Assembly (NCBI GenBank): GCA_030043335.1
Contig: JASHXX010000218.1
Span: 1 to 13,768, forward strand
Origin: Xanthobacteraceae bacterium
Lineage (GTDB): Bacteria > Pseudomonadota > Alphaproteobacteria > Rhizobiales > Xanthobacteraceae
Reading direction: 5' to 3'
DNA: 13,768 bases
The notes beneath the pieces were generated by a model. That model was not told the DNA's origin. It was given only the letters and a program-made list of their open reading frames with translations, and ran no database searches. This document shows, piece after piece, positions 6,574 to 13,583 of this stretch. How positions within the stretch are numbered: position 1 is the first letter of the stretch; every line of letters begins with the position of its first letter. The translations under genes and the position numbers were made by a program.

Positions 6574-7488
6574 TCACACCGGGTCCCAGGAGAATACTTC
6601 CGGCGATCGTTCCAGCGGCGTGAACGAGCTTGCGAACGCGCTCTTGAGCTGGTCGGCGAGCTTTTGCGGCGTCCAGCCGTCGGAGCGATGCAGGCTGCGG
6701 ATCGGCCGGTTCTGGTTGAACAGATAGATCTCGTTGTGGCGCGCGGAGAGAATCTGTCCGCTGATGCCGTCGGCGCGGTCGGAGGCGAGATAGACCACGA
6801 GCGGCGCGACCTTTTCCGGCGTGACCTGGCTGGAGCGGGCGAGCCGCGCCTTCGACTCTTCGTTCTCGGCCGGGATCGATTGCACCATGCGCGTCCAGGC
6901 AAATGGCGACACGCAATTCGAGCGCACATTGAAGCGCGCCATGTCGAGCGCGATGCCGCGCGAGAGCCCGACAATGCCGAGCTTCGCCGCCATGTAATTG
7001 GCCTGGCCGAAATTGCCGATGAGTCCCGAGGTTGAGGTCATATGCACATAGGCGCCGGAGTTCTGCTCGCGGAAGATAGTCGCGCAGGCGCGGCTCATGA
7101 TGAAGCTGCCGTTGAGGTGCACGTTGATCACGTCCGACCAGTCGGCCCAGCTCATGCGGTGAAAAATGCGGTCGCGCAGAATGCCGGCATTGTTGACCAG
7201 GATGTCGACGCGGCCGAAGGCGTCGACCGCCGCCTTGACGATCTTCTCGCCATTGGCCGGCTCGCCGACCGAGAGCGTCGAGGCGATCGCATGGCCGCCG
7301 AGCTGCTGGATTTCCGCTACGACCTCGTGCGCCGGTCCGGCATCGGTGCCTTCGCCTTCGACGCTCGCGCCGATGTCGCAGACCACCACCTTGGCGCCCT
7401 CCTTCGCCATCAGCAGCGCGATGCCGCGGCCGATGCCGCGTCCGGCGCCGGTGACGATCGCGACCTTGCCGTCAACAACTCCTGGCAT
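6574..7488 (-). CDS. Short-chain dehydrogenase, MFE-2-type 3-hydroxyacyl-CoA dehydrogenase
   Basis: A 304-residue NAD(P)-dependent SDR. The cofactor motif TGAGRGIG is at 13-20 and NNAG at 99-102. The catalytic triad is Ser152 (in MTSTSG), Tyr165 and Lys169 (YMAAK). The acidic residue after the second strand (CDIG, Asp38) favours NAD over NADP. Beyond the usual SDR core of about 250 residues there is a tail, including RPIRSLHRSDGWTP, of the kind found in bacterial and peroxisomal MFE-2 dehydrogenases. This tail and the adjoining MaoC gene support oxidation of (R)-3-hydroxyacyl-CoA. The ATG is preceded by GGGGGT and is only 3 bases after the MetE-like stop, so translational coupling is likely. 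Confidence 0.92.
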   Translation of the reverse strand: MPGVVDGKVAIVTGAGRGIGRGIALLMAKEGAKVVVCDIGASVEGEGTDAGPAHEVVAEIQQLGGHAIASTLSVGEPANGEKIVKAAVDAFGRVDILVNNAGILRDRIFHRMSWADWSDVINVHLNGSFIMSRACATIFREQNSGAYVHMTSTSGLIGNFGQANYMAAKLGIVGLSRGIALDMARFNVRSNCVSPFAWTRMVQSIPAENEESKARLARSSQVTPEKVAPLVVYLASDRADGISGQILSARHNEIYLFNQNRPIRSLHRSDGWTPQKLADQLKSAFASSFTPLERSPEVFSWDPV

Positions 7489-7491
7489 TGA

Positions 7492-8592
7492 TTACCCCCA
7501 GACCTCGCGCGCGACCTCGACGATCATCCTGAGCTTCGCCCATTCCTGATCCTCAGCCAGAGTATTGCCTTCCTCAGTTGAGGCAAAGCCGCATTGAGGC
7601 GACAGGCAGAGCCGATCGAGATCGGCGAATTTGGCGGCTTCCTCGATGCGGCGCTTGATCGCGTCTTTGCCTTCGAGCGCGCCGGTCTTGGTGGTCACCA
7701 GGCCGAGCACGGCCAGCCGGCCCTTCGGCAGATGGCGCAACGGCTCGAAGCCGCCGGCGCGCGCGGTGTCGTATTCCATGAAATAGCCGTGCACCTTGAT
7801 GCGGTCGAACAGCACCTCCTGCATGGCCTCGTAGCCGCCCGAGCCCATGAAGGTCGATTTGTAGTTGCCGCGGCACAGATGCATGGTCACGGTCATGTCG
7901 GGCGGAATGTCGGAAATCGCGACATTGATGAGGTCGCCGTAGAGCGGGCCGAGATAATCCGGATCGTCGCCGCGCTCCTTCATCTGTTGGCGGTATTTCG
8001 GGTCGCACAGCATGGCGATGAACACTTCGTCGAGCTGCAGATAGCGGCAGCCGGCGTCGGCGAACGCCCGCACCACTTTCCTGTAGGCCTCGCCGAGGTC
8101 CGCGAAGAACTTCTCGAGCGTCGGGTAGATGGTTTTGTCGATCGGCGTCGGGTAGGGCCGGCCGTAGATCGCCGACGGCGCCGGAATAGTCATTTTCGGC
8201 GTCGCTTTGACGTGTGCCTTGAGAAATTTGAAGTGCTCGATCATCGGGTGGCCGGAAAAACCGAGCTTGCCGTTGACGCGCACGCCTTCGTTGCGGGTAG
8301 TTACCCCGGCAAAGGCGATGCCGGTGTCCATGACGTGGCGCTCGACGCCGTCGAGACCCCAGAGGAAATCGAGATGCCACCAGGAACGGCGGAACTCGCC
8401 GTCGGTAACCGAATGCAGTCCGGTCTCTTCCTGCTTTTTGATGACGCCTTCGATCTCGCGGTCCTCCGCCGCCTTGAGCGCCGCCGCGTCGATCTCGCCA
8501 TGAGCGTAGCGCTCGCGCGCCGCTTTCAGCGCGGCGGGCCGCAACAGGCTGCCGACGTGGTCGGCGCGAAACGGCGGGTTGGTTCTGTGCAT
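7492..8592 (-). CDS. MetE C-terminal-like zinc protein, second tandem copy
   Basis: A 366-residue TIM-barrel protein of the cobalamin-independent methionine synthase II family. It lacks the N-terminal half of MetE (about 750 residues in all), so it is not expected to be a normal methionine synthase. The putative zinc ligands are present: His238 and Cys240 (TMHLC), Glu273 (FMEYD) and Cys334 (SPQCGF). Other marks are RADHVGSLLRP (9-19) and TDGEFRRSWW (63-72). The family activates a thiol on zinc; epoxyalkane:coenzyme M transferase is a short relative (established). The start at 8592 matches the N-terminus of its neighbour; a longer upstream frame is antisense to no homologous residues and is rejected. 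By my hand alignment it shares about 61% of residues with the preceding gene, 20 bases upstream. Substrate unknown. Confidence 0.9.
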   Translation of the reverse strand: MHRTNPPFRADHVGSLLRPAALKAARERYAHGEIDAAALKAAEDREIEGVIKKQEETGLHSVTDGEFRRSWWHLDFLWGLDGVERHVMDTGIAFAGVTTRNEGVRVNGKLGFSGHPMIEHFKFLKAHVKATPKMTIPAPSAIYGRPYPTPIDKTIYPTLEKFFADLGEAYRKVVRAFADAGCRYLQLDEVFIAMLCDPKYRQQMKERGDDPDYLGPLYGDLINVAISDIPPDMTVTMHLCRGNYKSTFMGSGGYEAMQEVLFDRIKVHGYFMEYDTARAGGFEPLRHLPKGRLAVLGLVTTKTGALEGKDAIKRRIEEAAKFADLDRLCLSPQCGFASTEEGNTLAEDQEWAKLRMIVEVAREVWG

Positions 8593-8612
8593 CGATCCGC
8601 TTCCCGCTGCGC

Positions 8613-9716
8613 CTAGCCCCAGACCTCGTCGGCAATCTCGAGCACCAGGCGCAGCTTCGCCCATTGCTCGTCTTCGGACAGGACGTTGCCCTCCTCGGTC
8701 GAAGCAAAGCCGCATTGCGGCGACAGGCACAGCTGGTCGAGGACGACATATTTGGTCGCTTCCTCGATCCGGCGCTTGATGGCGTCCTTCGTCTCCAGCG
8801 CGCCGGTCTTTGACGTGACGAGACCGAGGACGAGCTGTTTTCTGCCCTTGGGGAAGAAGCGCAGCGGCTCGAAGCCGCCGGCGCGGGCGCTGTCGTATTC
8901 GAGGAAATAGCCATCGATGTCGACCTCGTTGAACAGCCGTTCGGCGATCGGCTCGTAGCCGCCCTCGGCGATCCAGGTCGAGCGAAAATTGCCGCGGCAG
9001 GAGTGCATGGTGACCGCGAGATCGGCCGGCCTGCCGGCGAGCGCGCGATTGATCATGCCCGCATAGGCGGCGGGCAGTTGCTTTGGATCGTCGCCGCGCT
9101 CGCGCGAGTGCGCAACCTCGCGCTCGTCGCACATCATCGCCCAGGTGGTGTCGTCAAATTGCAGATAGCGGCAGCCGGCGTCGTAGAAGGCGCGCACCGC
9201 GTTGCGGTAGGCGTTCGCGACGTCATCGAAGAAAACCTCGAGATCGGGATAGATCTCCTTGCCGATCGAGCGCCGTCCCTGGCGGAAATGCAGCACGCCC
9301 GGCGAGGGAATGGTCATTTTCGGGGTGACGCGCGCGTGCTCCTTGACGAAACGAAAATCGTCGAGATGCGGATGCGTGGCGAAGCCGACGCGCCCGACCG
9401 TGCGCACGCTTTCCGCCTTGGTCGTCACGCCGTGGAAGATAATCCCTTCGCCGGTCCGATAAAGCTCGACGCCGTCGAAGTCTTTCAGAAAATCGAACTG
9501 CCACCACGAGCGCCGAAACTCGCCGTCGGTGGCGAGCTTGAGACCGACCGCCTCCTGCTTGCTGATCGCATCCTCGACTTCGCGGTCTTCGATCGCACGC
9601 AGCACCGCGGCGGTGATCTCGCCGCGCTCGCGTTTGGCGCGCGCGGCTTTGAGCGCGGCCGGCCGCAGCAGGCTGCCGACATGGTCGGCGCGAAACGGCG
9701 GCGTAGTTCGCTGCAC
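8613..9716 (-). CDS. MetE C-terminal-like zinc protein, first tandem copy
   Basis: A 367-residue paralogue of the next gene, also restricted to the catalytic half of MetE. The predicted zinc site is complete: His238 and Cys240 (TMHSC), Glu273 (FLEYD), Cys335 (SPQCGF). The start is a GTG: GGAGGA lies 8 bases upstream, and the protein then begins MQRTTPPFRADH, in register with the paralogue. It is the first gene of the run, behind a predicted promoter (9792-9820) and an inverted repeat (9741-9774). The copies agree best in the N-terminus and the C-terminal zinc region. They differ most around residues 141-155 and 201-216, probably substrate loops, so the two may use different substrates or form a heteromer. 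The methyl or alkyl donor and the thiol acceptor are unknown. Confidence 0.9.
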   Translation of the reverse strand: MQRTTPPFRADHVGSLLRPAALKAARAKRERGEITAAVLRAIEDREVEDAISKQEAVGLKLATDGEFRRSWWQFDFLKDFDGVELYRTGEGIIFHGVTTKAESVRTVGRVGFATHPHLDDFRFVKEHARVTPKMTIPSPGVLHFRQGRRSIGKEIYPDLEVFFDDVANAYRNAVRAFYDAGCRYLQFDDTTWAMMCDEREVAHSRERGDDPKQLPAAYAGMINRALAGRPADLAVTMHSCRGNFRSTWIAEGGYEPIAERLFNEVDIDGYFLEYDSARAGGFEPLRFFPKGRKQLVLGLVTSKTGALETKDAIKRRIEEATKYVVLDQLCLSPQCGFASTEEGNVLSEDEQWAKLRLVLEIADEVWG

Positions 9717-9740
9717 CGGCGGTTTCCTCCGTGCCGTCGC

Positions 9741-9774
9741 GCTTCACTTTGTTCTTGGTCGGCGGGCGTGAAGC
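9741..9774. promoter_or_regulatory. Inverted repeat, possible operator of the catabolic operon
   Basis: GCTTCAC (9741-9747) and GTGAAGC (9768-9774) form a perfect 7-bp inverted repeat with a 20-base gap, a 27-base centre spacing close to 2.5 helical turns. It lies between the predicted promoter and the GTG start of the first MetE-like gene, where a repressor would block transcription. No regulator gene for it is adjacent. Confidence 0.4.
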
Positions 9775-9791
9775 TTTCGGCCTCGGAGGCG

Positions 9792-9820
9792 ATTTAGCAA
9801 GGCGGCGCCGCGGGTGTAAA
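9792..9820 (-). promoter_or_regulatory. Possible promoter of the seven-gene operon
   Basis: On the minus strand TTTACA (9820-9815, 5 of 6 to TTGACA) is followed after 17 bases by CTAAAT (9797-9792), a weak -10 box. The start would fall near 9785, giving a leader of about 70 bases that includes the inverted repeat. It is the only reasonable pair I see in the 163-base divergent gap. Confidence 0.35.
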
Positions 9821-9879
9821 TCCCGTTGCGCCGAGACAAAACCGCGTCGACACTCGTGCAGCGAAGAAGGAGAAGTTCC

Positions 9880-10530
9880 ATGCCGCCCGTGCTTCGGCTC
9901 TACGAGGATGTGCTGGCGAACGAAGCCGAAGCTTCGTTGCCGCCGCTGCCGCGGATGATCTTCGTCGTCCACGGCTCAATCGCGATCGCCGATCGCAGCC
10001 TGCGCGACAATGAAGCTTTCGGCGGCGAAGGCGCGGTCAGGCTCAGGGCCGGCAGCGGCGGCGCGACGCTCTGGCGTTGGGAGCTTGGGGCGGGCAACGG
10101 CTGCGGCGCCGTTGTCGCGCCGGGCATCGCGTCGCGCGAAAGGCTTTCCGCGCCGCTCGAGACGCTGCCGGAGGGCGCGCTCGTCCTGCGCGGCGACAGC
10201 GTTGCCTTCCCGCCCGGCGGCTGTGCGTATCGGCACCGGCACCAGGGGCCGGGCATCCGTTGTCTGATCGAGGGCGGCATCCGCATCGATACCCATGGCT
10301 GTTCGATTTCCTATGGGCCGGGCGGCGCCTGGTATGAGAGCGGCCCGGAGCCGGTTTTCGCCCAAGCGGCCGACCGGCCGACGCGTTTCATCCGCGTCAT
10401 GATCCTGCCGCTCGCCTATCTCGGAAAAAGCTCGGTCGAATATCTCGACGAGGAGGACAAGGCGAAGCCGAAGACGCAGCAGTACAAGATTTTCGTCGAT
10501 ATGCCGCTGACAGCGGAGGTGACGCGCTGA
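9880..10530 (+). CDS. Cupin-like protein of unknown function
   Basis: A 216-residue soluble protein, the only plus-strand gene. AAGGAG lies 7 bases before the ATG at 9880, which decides the start over an upstream in-frame ATG at 9826 that lacks such a site. The second half (about 95-175) resembles a single cupin barrel. Motif 1 has G-x5-His119-x-His121, but Arg replaces the usual Glu. Motif 2 has P147-x-G149, but Tyr152 replaces the usual His. Only two of the four common metal ligands are therefore present, so a metal-free or altered site is possible. No signal peptide is seen. It is divergent from the MetE-like operon, sharing a 163-base gap, and convergent with the ThDP enzyme gene (7 bases between stops). 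A link to the operon is suggested only by position. Confidence 0.75.
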   Translation: MPPVLRLYEDVLANEAEASLPPLPRMIFVVHGSIAIADRSLRDNEAFGGEGAVRLRAGSGGATLWRWELGAGNGCGAVVAPGIASRERLSAPLETLPEGALVLRGDSVAFPPGGCAYRHRHQGPGIRCLIEGGIRIDTHGCSISYGPGGAWYESGPEPVFAQAADRPTRFIRVMILPLAYLGKSSVEYLDEEDKAKPKTQQYKIFVDMPLTAEVTR

Positions 10531-10537
10531 CCGCCGA

Positions 10538-12214
10538 TCACACCGGCTTGTAGTTTCGCTCCATCGGCACGTCGATCAGGAGCGGCGCACTGCTCTTTAG
10601 TCCCTGGGCAATGAGGTCGGTGGTCTCTTTCAGATTTTTGGCGCGCTCGGCGGCGATGCCGAGCGATCGCGCGAGGCCGACATAATCGATCGCCGGATCG
10701 ACAAGCTCCATACCGACGAAGCGGTCGACCTGTGCCGCCAAGCCGCGCTGCGCGGTGAGGCGTTGTTTGAGAATCCGGTAGGAGGTGTTGTTGAGGATCA
10801 CAAATACCACGGCGATGCGCTCGTGCGCCGCCGTCCACAGCGCCTGGCAGGTGTACATGGCGCTGCCGTCGCCGACCAGCGCCACCACCGGGCGCTCCGG
10901 CAGCGCGAGCTTGACGCCGATCGCCGCCGGCAGGCCCCAGCCGATGCCGCCGCCGCGCAGGCCATAAAAGCTCTGCGGATCGTCGCTGCGGATGAGCGAG
11001 CGGATGCCGACGCTCGAGGACACCGCCTCGTCGATCACGACCGCGCCCGGAGGCAGCATCTCGCCGACGGCGTTGAGCAGAGCGAGCGGCTGGACCGGCG
11101 TCTGCCCGGCCATCGCCCGCGCCTTAGTCTTGAGCGCCTCGCGCTCGGCAAGCGCTGCCGCCTTTGCCGCTTCGAACCGCTCGCGTGCTGCGCCGCGTGC
11201 GCCGCTGGTCATGCGCTCACCCAGCGCCTTGGTGATATCGGGCAGCGTCGCCTTTGGATCGCCAAGGATCGCGACCTTCGCCGGATAGTTCTTTCCGAGC
11301 TCCCACGGATCAGTGTCGAGATGAACGAGCGTCAAGTCCTTCGGCATCGGCTCGATGTCAGACGGCAATGACAGCGTGAACAGGTCGGCGCCGACCGACA
11401 GCAGCACGTCATATTGCTCGAGAATTTTGCGCAGCGGCGCCTGCAGCCGGGCAACGGCGCCCCGGAACAGCGGATGCGAGGACGGGAACGACGCCGTCGA
11501 CGGAACGAATTCCGTGTAGACCGGCGCGCCGAGAAGCTCGGCGAGCTCGGCGACCTCGGCATGGGCGTTGCCTTGCGCCACGGCGTCGCCGGCCATGATC
11601 AGCGGGCGTTGCGCCTTGGCGAGCACCGCGGCGGCTTCTTCGACCGCCGCCGGATCGCCGCGCAGCCGCGGTGCGACCCGGGTCGGCGCCAACAGATCGA
11701 CCTCGCCCTCCGCTTTGAGAATGTCGCCGGGGAGCGACAGGAACACCGGCCCGGTCGGCGGCGCCAGCGCCGTCTTCGCGGCCCGATGCACCAGCCGCGG
11801 CAGATCCGCGAGGCGGTGCACCTCGGCTGACCATTTCACCAGCGGCCGCGCGATCGGCGGCAGGTCGGCCCACAGGATCGGCTCGGTGGCGTTGAAGTCC
11901 TGGTCGTGCTGGCCGGCGGTGACGAGGAGCGGGCTGCCGGCCTTCTGCGCGTCGTAGAGCATGCCCATGGCGTTGCCCAGGCCGGGCGTGACGTGGAGGT
12001 TGACCACCGCGAGCTTGCCGGAGGCCTGCGCATAGCCGTCGGCCATGCCGATGACCGCGGCCTCCTGCAGGCCGAGCACGTAGCGCAGCTCGTTGTCGAC
12101 CGCGAGCGCGTCCATCAGCGGCAATTCGGTGGTGCCGGGATTGCCGAAGATGATGTCGACGCCCTCCTGCTTGAGCAATTCGAGAAAGGCGCGCTTTCCG
12201 GACATTACGGCCAA
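10538..12214 (-). CDS. ThDP-dependent enzyme, benzoylformate-decarboxylase-like
   Basis: A 558-residue protein with the three domains of the pyruvate-oxidase/acetolactate-synthase family: an N-terminal PYR domain with FGNPGTTELP (23-32) and the cofactor-activating Glu51, a central domain (about 190-330), and a C-terminal PP domain with GDGS (448-451) to NN (475-476) binding Mg-ThDP. Overall layout and motifs resemble benzoylformate decarboxylase. Its Ser26 corresponds to Thr28 here, His70 is kept as His74, and His281 appears to be replaced by Ser282, so the substrate is probably different. There is no FAD-type acetolactate-synthase partner. The start is taken as TTG at 12214 because GGGGGA lies 5 bases upstream; an ATG at 12205 is the alternative (14-base spacing). 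It overlaps the exported-protein gene by 10 bases, or 1 base in a TAATG with the ATG start. Confidence 0.88.
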   Translation of the reverse strand: MAVMSGKRAFLELLKQEGVDIIFGNPGTTELPLMDALAVDNELRYVLGLQEAAVIGMADGYAQASGKLAVVNLHVTPGLGNAMGMLYDAQKAGSPLLVTAGQHDQDFNATEPILWADLPPIARPLVKWSAEVHRLADLPRLVHRAAKTALAPPTGPVFLSLPGDILKAEGEVDLLAPTRVAPRLRGDPAAVEEAAAVLAKAQRPLIMAGDAVAQGNAHAEVAELAELLGAPVYTEFVPSTASFPSSHPLFRGAVARLQAPLRKILEQYDVLLSVGADLFTLSLPSDIEPMPKDLTLVHLDTDPWELGKNYPAKVAILGDPKATLPDITKALGERMTSGARGAARERFEAAKAAALAEREALKTKARAMAGQTPVQPLALLNAVGEMLPPGAVVIDEAVSSSVGIRSLIRSDDPQSFYGLRGGGIGWGLPAAIGVKLALPERPVVALVGDGSAMYTCQALWTAAHERIAVVFVILNNTSYRILKQRLTAQRGLAAQVDRFVGMELVDPAIDYVGLARSLGIAAERAKNLKETTDLIAQGLKSSAPLLIDVPMERNYKPV

Positions 12215-13377
12215 GGCTGTCCCCCGTTACAGATCAACGACGGGTCAACGATAGCGTTTATGCGCAAGGCATTCACTGATCGTTTTTTCAATGCGCGCAG
12301 ATCGATGCGGGAGATGGCGCCGCCGTCGATAAGGCCGGTCGTGCGCAGCACCCGCGAGCGCGCCCAGGCCGGCTTGTCGAAGCGCCAGTCGATCAGGATA
12401 GCGCCGCCGTCGCGGCAGACTTCGATGCTGCCGGCGAGCAAGTCGCGAAAATCATCCAACGATATTTTGAACGCCGATACGGTCTCGGATGCCAGGTCAC
12501 TGGTCGGCGGAAGCGGCGGATCGAACTCGATATCGATCACGTGAGCGCCGGTTCGATCGCGCTGCTGGTAGCGCGCGAGCGCGCCGTCGGAAACCGTCAC
12601 AAGGGTGACGCGACCGATATTGGGCGGTGCCGCCTCGTAAGCGTCAGGTGTGGCGGTTGGCGCGAAGCGCACGCCCCGACCCGGCTTTTCGGCGCCGCCG
12701 TCGAAGCTCACGTCCAAACCGACAAAAGGAAAGCCGCCGACAAGGATGTTGCTGCTGTAGGCGGCCGCGAACGGCAGCGGATAGGCCTGGCCGGGCGGCA
12801 GCTTGGCCGCGTCAGTGCCGCCGATGGTCACGTGGGGGTTCTGCGTGCGCGCGCCCTTTTCCCGGAAGAACAACAGCAGCAGGCGCTCGCTGCTATGGCC
12901 GATCTGATCGGTGAGGCCGGCGCCAAGGGTCCCGAGCGTCGTGCCGCGATCAAACTCGACGCCGATCGTCACCTTGCGATTTTGCAAATCGACAAACTCC
13001 GCGGCGACGCCGCGCGGCTCGCCATCGCTCCCGGTCACGCTGAACTTGATGTCGGCAAACTGTGCTGCCGCGCCTTGAGCAGCCCTCGCTGCCGCAACCT
13101 GCGCGTCGTTGTAGTAATTGATTTGATGCTTCGGCGGCGCGCGCTCGGTGAAGAACACCCAAAGCAAGGGCGGGGTATCCGGGCCGGGCTTGGCGGCCAA
13201 GATCTCGACCGCTTCGTAGACCGGGTCGCCCGGCAGCCAGACGTACCAGTGATGATCCCAATGTTGGAGAAATGAGACGATCGGAACTAACGGTGCCGCG
13301 CTGGCTGTCATGGAGGCGAGGGCCGTGCCGGAGACAAAGAGAGCAAGCGTCAGGAAACGAGTGGCAAGCGACCGCAT
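12205..13377 (-). CDS. Exported protein of unknown function
   Basis: A 390-residue protein I do not recognise. It begins with a clear Sec signal peptide: basic MRSLATR, hydrophobic FLTLALFVSGTALA, then an AxA-type site (TASA before APLVP, about residue 28). The mature part is rich in predicted beta strands, with an aromatic N-terminal segment (HWDHHWYVWLP) and two cysteines near the C-terminus (in SIEVCRDG and DPSLICNGG) that might form a disulphide. No transmembrane segment follows, so it is probably periplasmic or secreted. An in-frame ATG at 13392 would add five residues; neither start has a strong ribosome binding site. The frame stays open through the tRNA gene, which is not real coding. 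No terminator separates it from the tRNA-Thr 68 bases upstream, and its stop overlaps the ThDP enzyme start. Confidence 0.8.
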   Translation of the reverse strand: MRSLATRFLTLALFVSGTALASMTASAAPLVPIVSFLQHWDHHWYVWLPGDPVYEAVEILAAKPGPDTPPLLWVFFTERAPPKHQINYYNDAQVAAARAAQGAAAQFADIKFSVTGSDGEPRGVAAEFVDLQNRKVTIGVEFDRGTTLGTLGAGLTDQIGHSSERLLLLFFREKGARTQNPHVTIGGTDAAKLPPGQAYPLPFAAAYSSNILVGGFPFVGLDVSFDGGAEKPGRGVRFAPTATPDAYEAAPPNIGRVTLVTVSDGALARYQQRDRTGAHVIDIEFDPPLPPTSDLASETVSAFKISLDDFRDLLAGSIEVCRDGGAILIDWRFDKPAWARSRVLRTTGLIDGGAISRIDLRALKKRSVNALRINAIVDPSLICNGGQPWP

Positions 13378-13445
13378 GAATTCTCGGTGCATGTTCGCGT
13401 CGCTGCGTCTCGACGCGCAGATCGCCCTGCCGTGCCTTGGGCCGA

Positions 13446-13521
13446 TGGTGCCGCGGAAGGGATTCGAACCCCCGACCCACGCATTACGAATGCGTTGCTC
13501 TACCAGCTGAGCTACCGCGGC
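13446..13521 (-). tRNA. tRNA-Thr (anticodon CGU)
   Basis: A complete 76-base cloverleaf on the minus strand with encoded CCA. The acceptor stem GCCGCGG pairs perfectly with CCGCGGC, the D stem is GCTC/GAGC and the anticodon stem is ACGCA/TGCGT with loop TTCGTAA (anticodon CGT, reading ACG). The T-arm has loop TTCGAAT on a stem with two G-T pairs. It appears fully functional. It lies between the exported-protein gene (3' side) and a tyrosine recombinase (5' side), so it is a candidate attachment site. Confidence 0.97.
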
Positions 13522-13529
13522 GATCAATG

Positions 13530-13560
13530 ACTTAGGCCCGCCTCCTACCTGAATTGTCAC
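13530..13560 (-). promoter_or_regulatory. Possible promoter of tRNA-Thr
   Basis: On the minus strand GTGACA (13560-13555, 5 of 6 to TTGACA) and CTAAGT (13535-13530) are 19 bases apart. The start would fall at about 13523, two bases before the mature tRNA 5' end. The spacing is long and the -10 box weak. Confidence 0.3.
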
Positions 13561-13579
13561 CGGATTGCCACCGCAATTC
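13551..13579. repeat. Nested inverted and direct repeat between integrase and tRNA
   Basis: GAATTG (13551-13556) and CAATTC (13574-13579) form an inverted repeat. Inside it, ATTGTCACCG (13553-13562) and ATTGCCACCG (13564-13573) form an 11-base-period direct repeat with one mismatch. It could be a weak hairpin after the recombinase gene or a pair of protein-binding sites. Confidence 0.5.
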
Positions 13580-13583
13580 GGGG

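Noticed and set aside
8593..9132. N-terminal extension of the second MetE-like protein.
   Set aside because: It would lie inside the first MetE-like gene in another frame; the paralogue's N-terminus aligns with the ATG at 8592.
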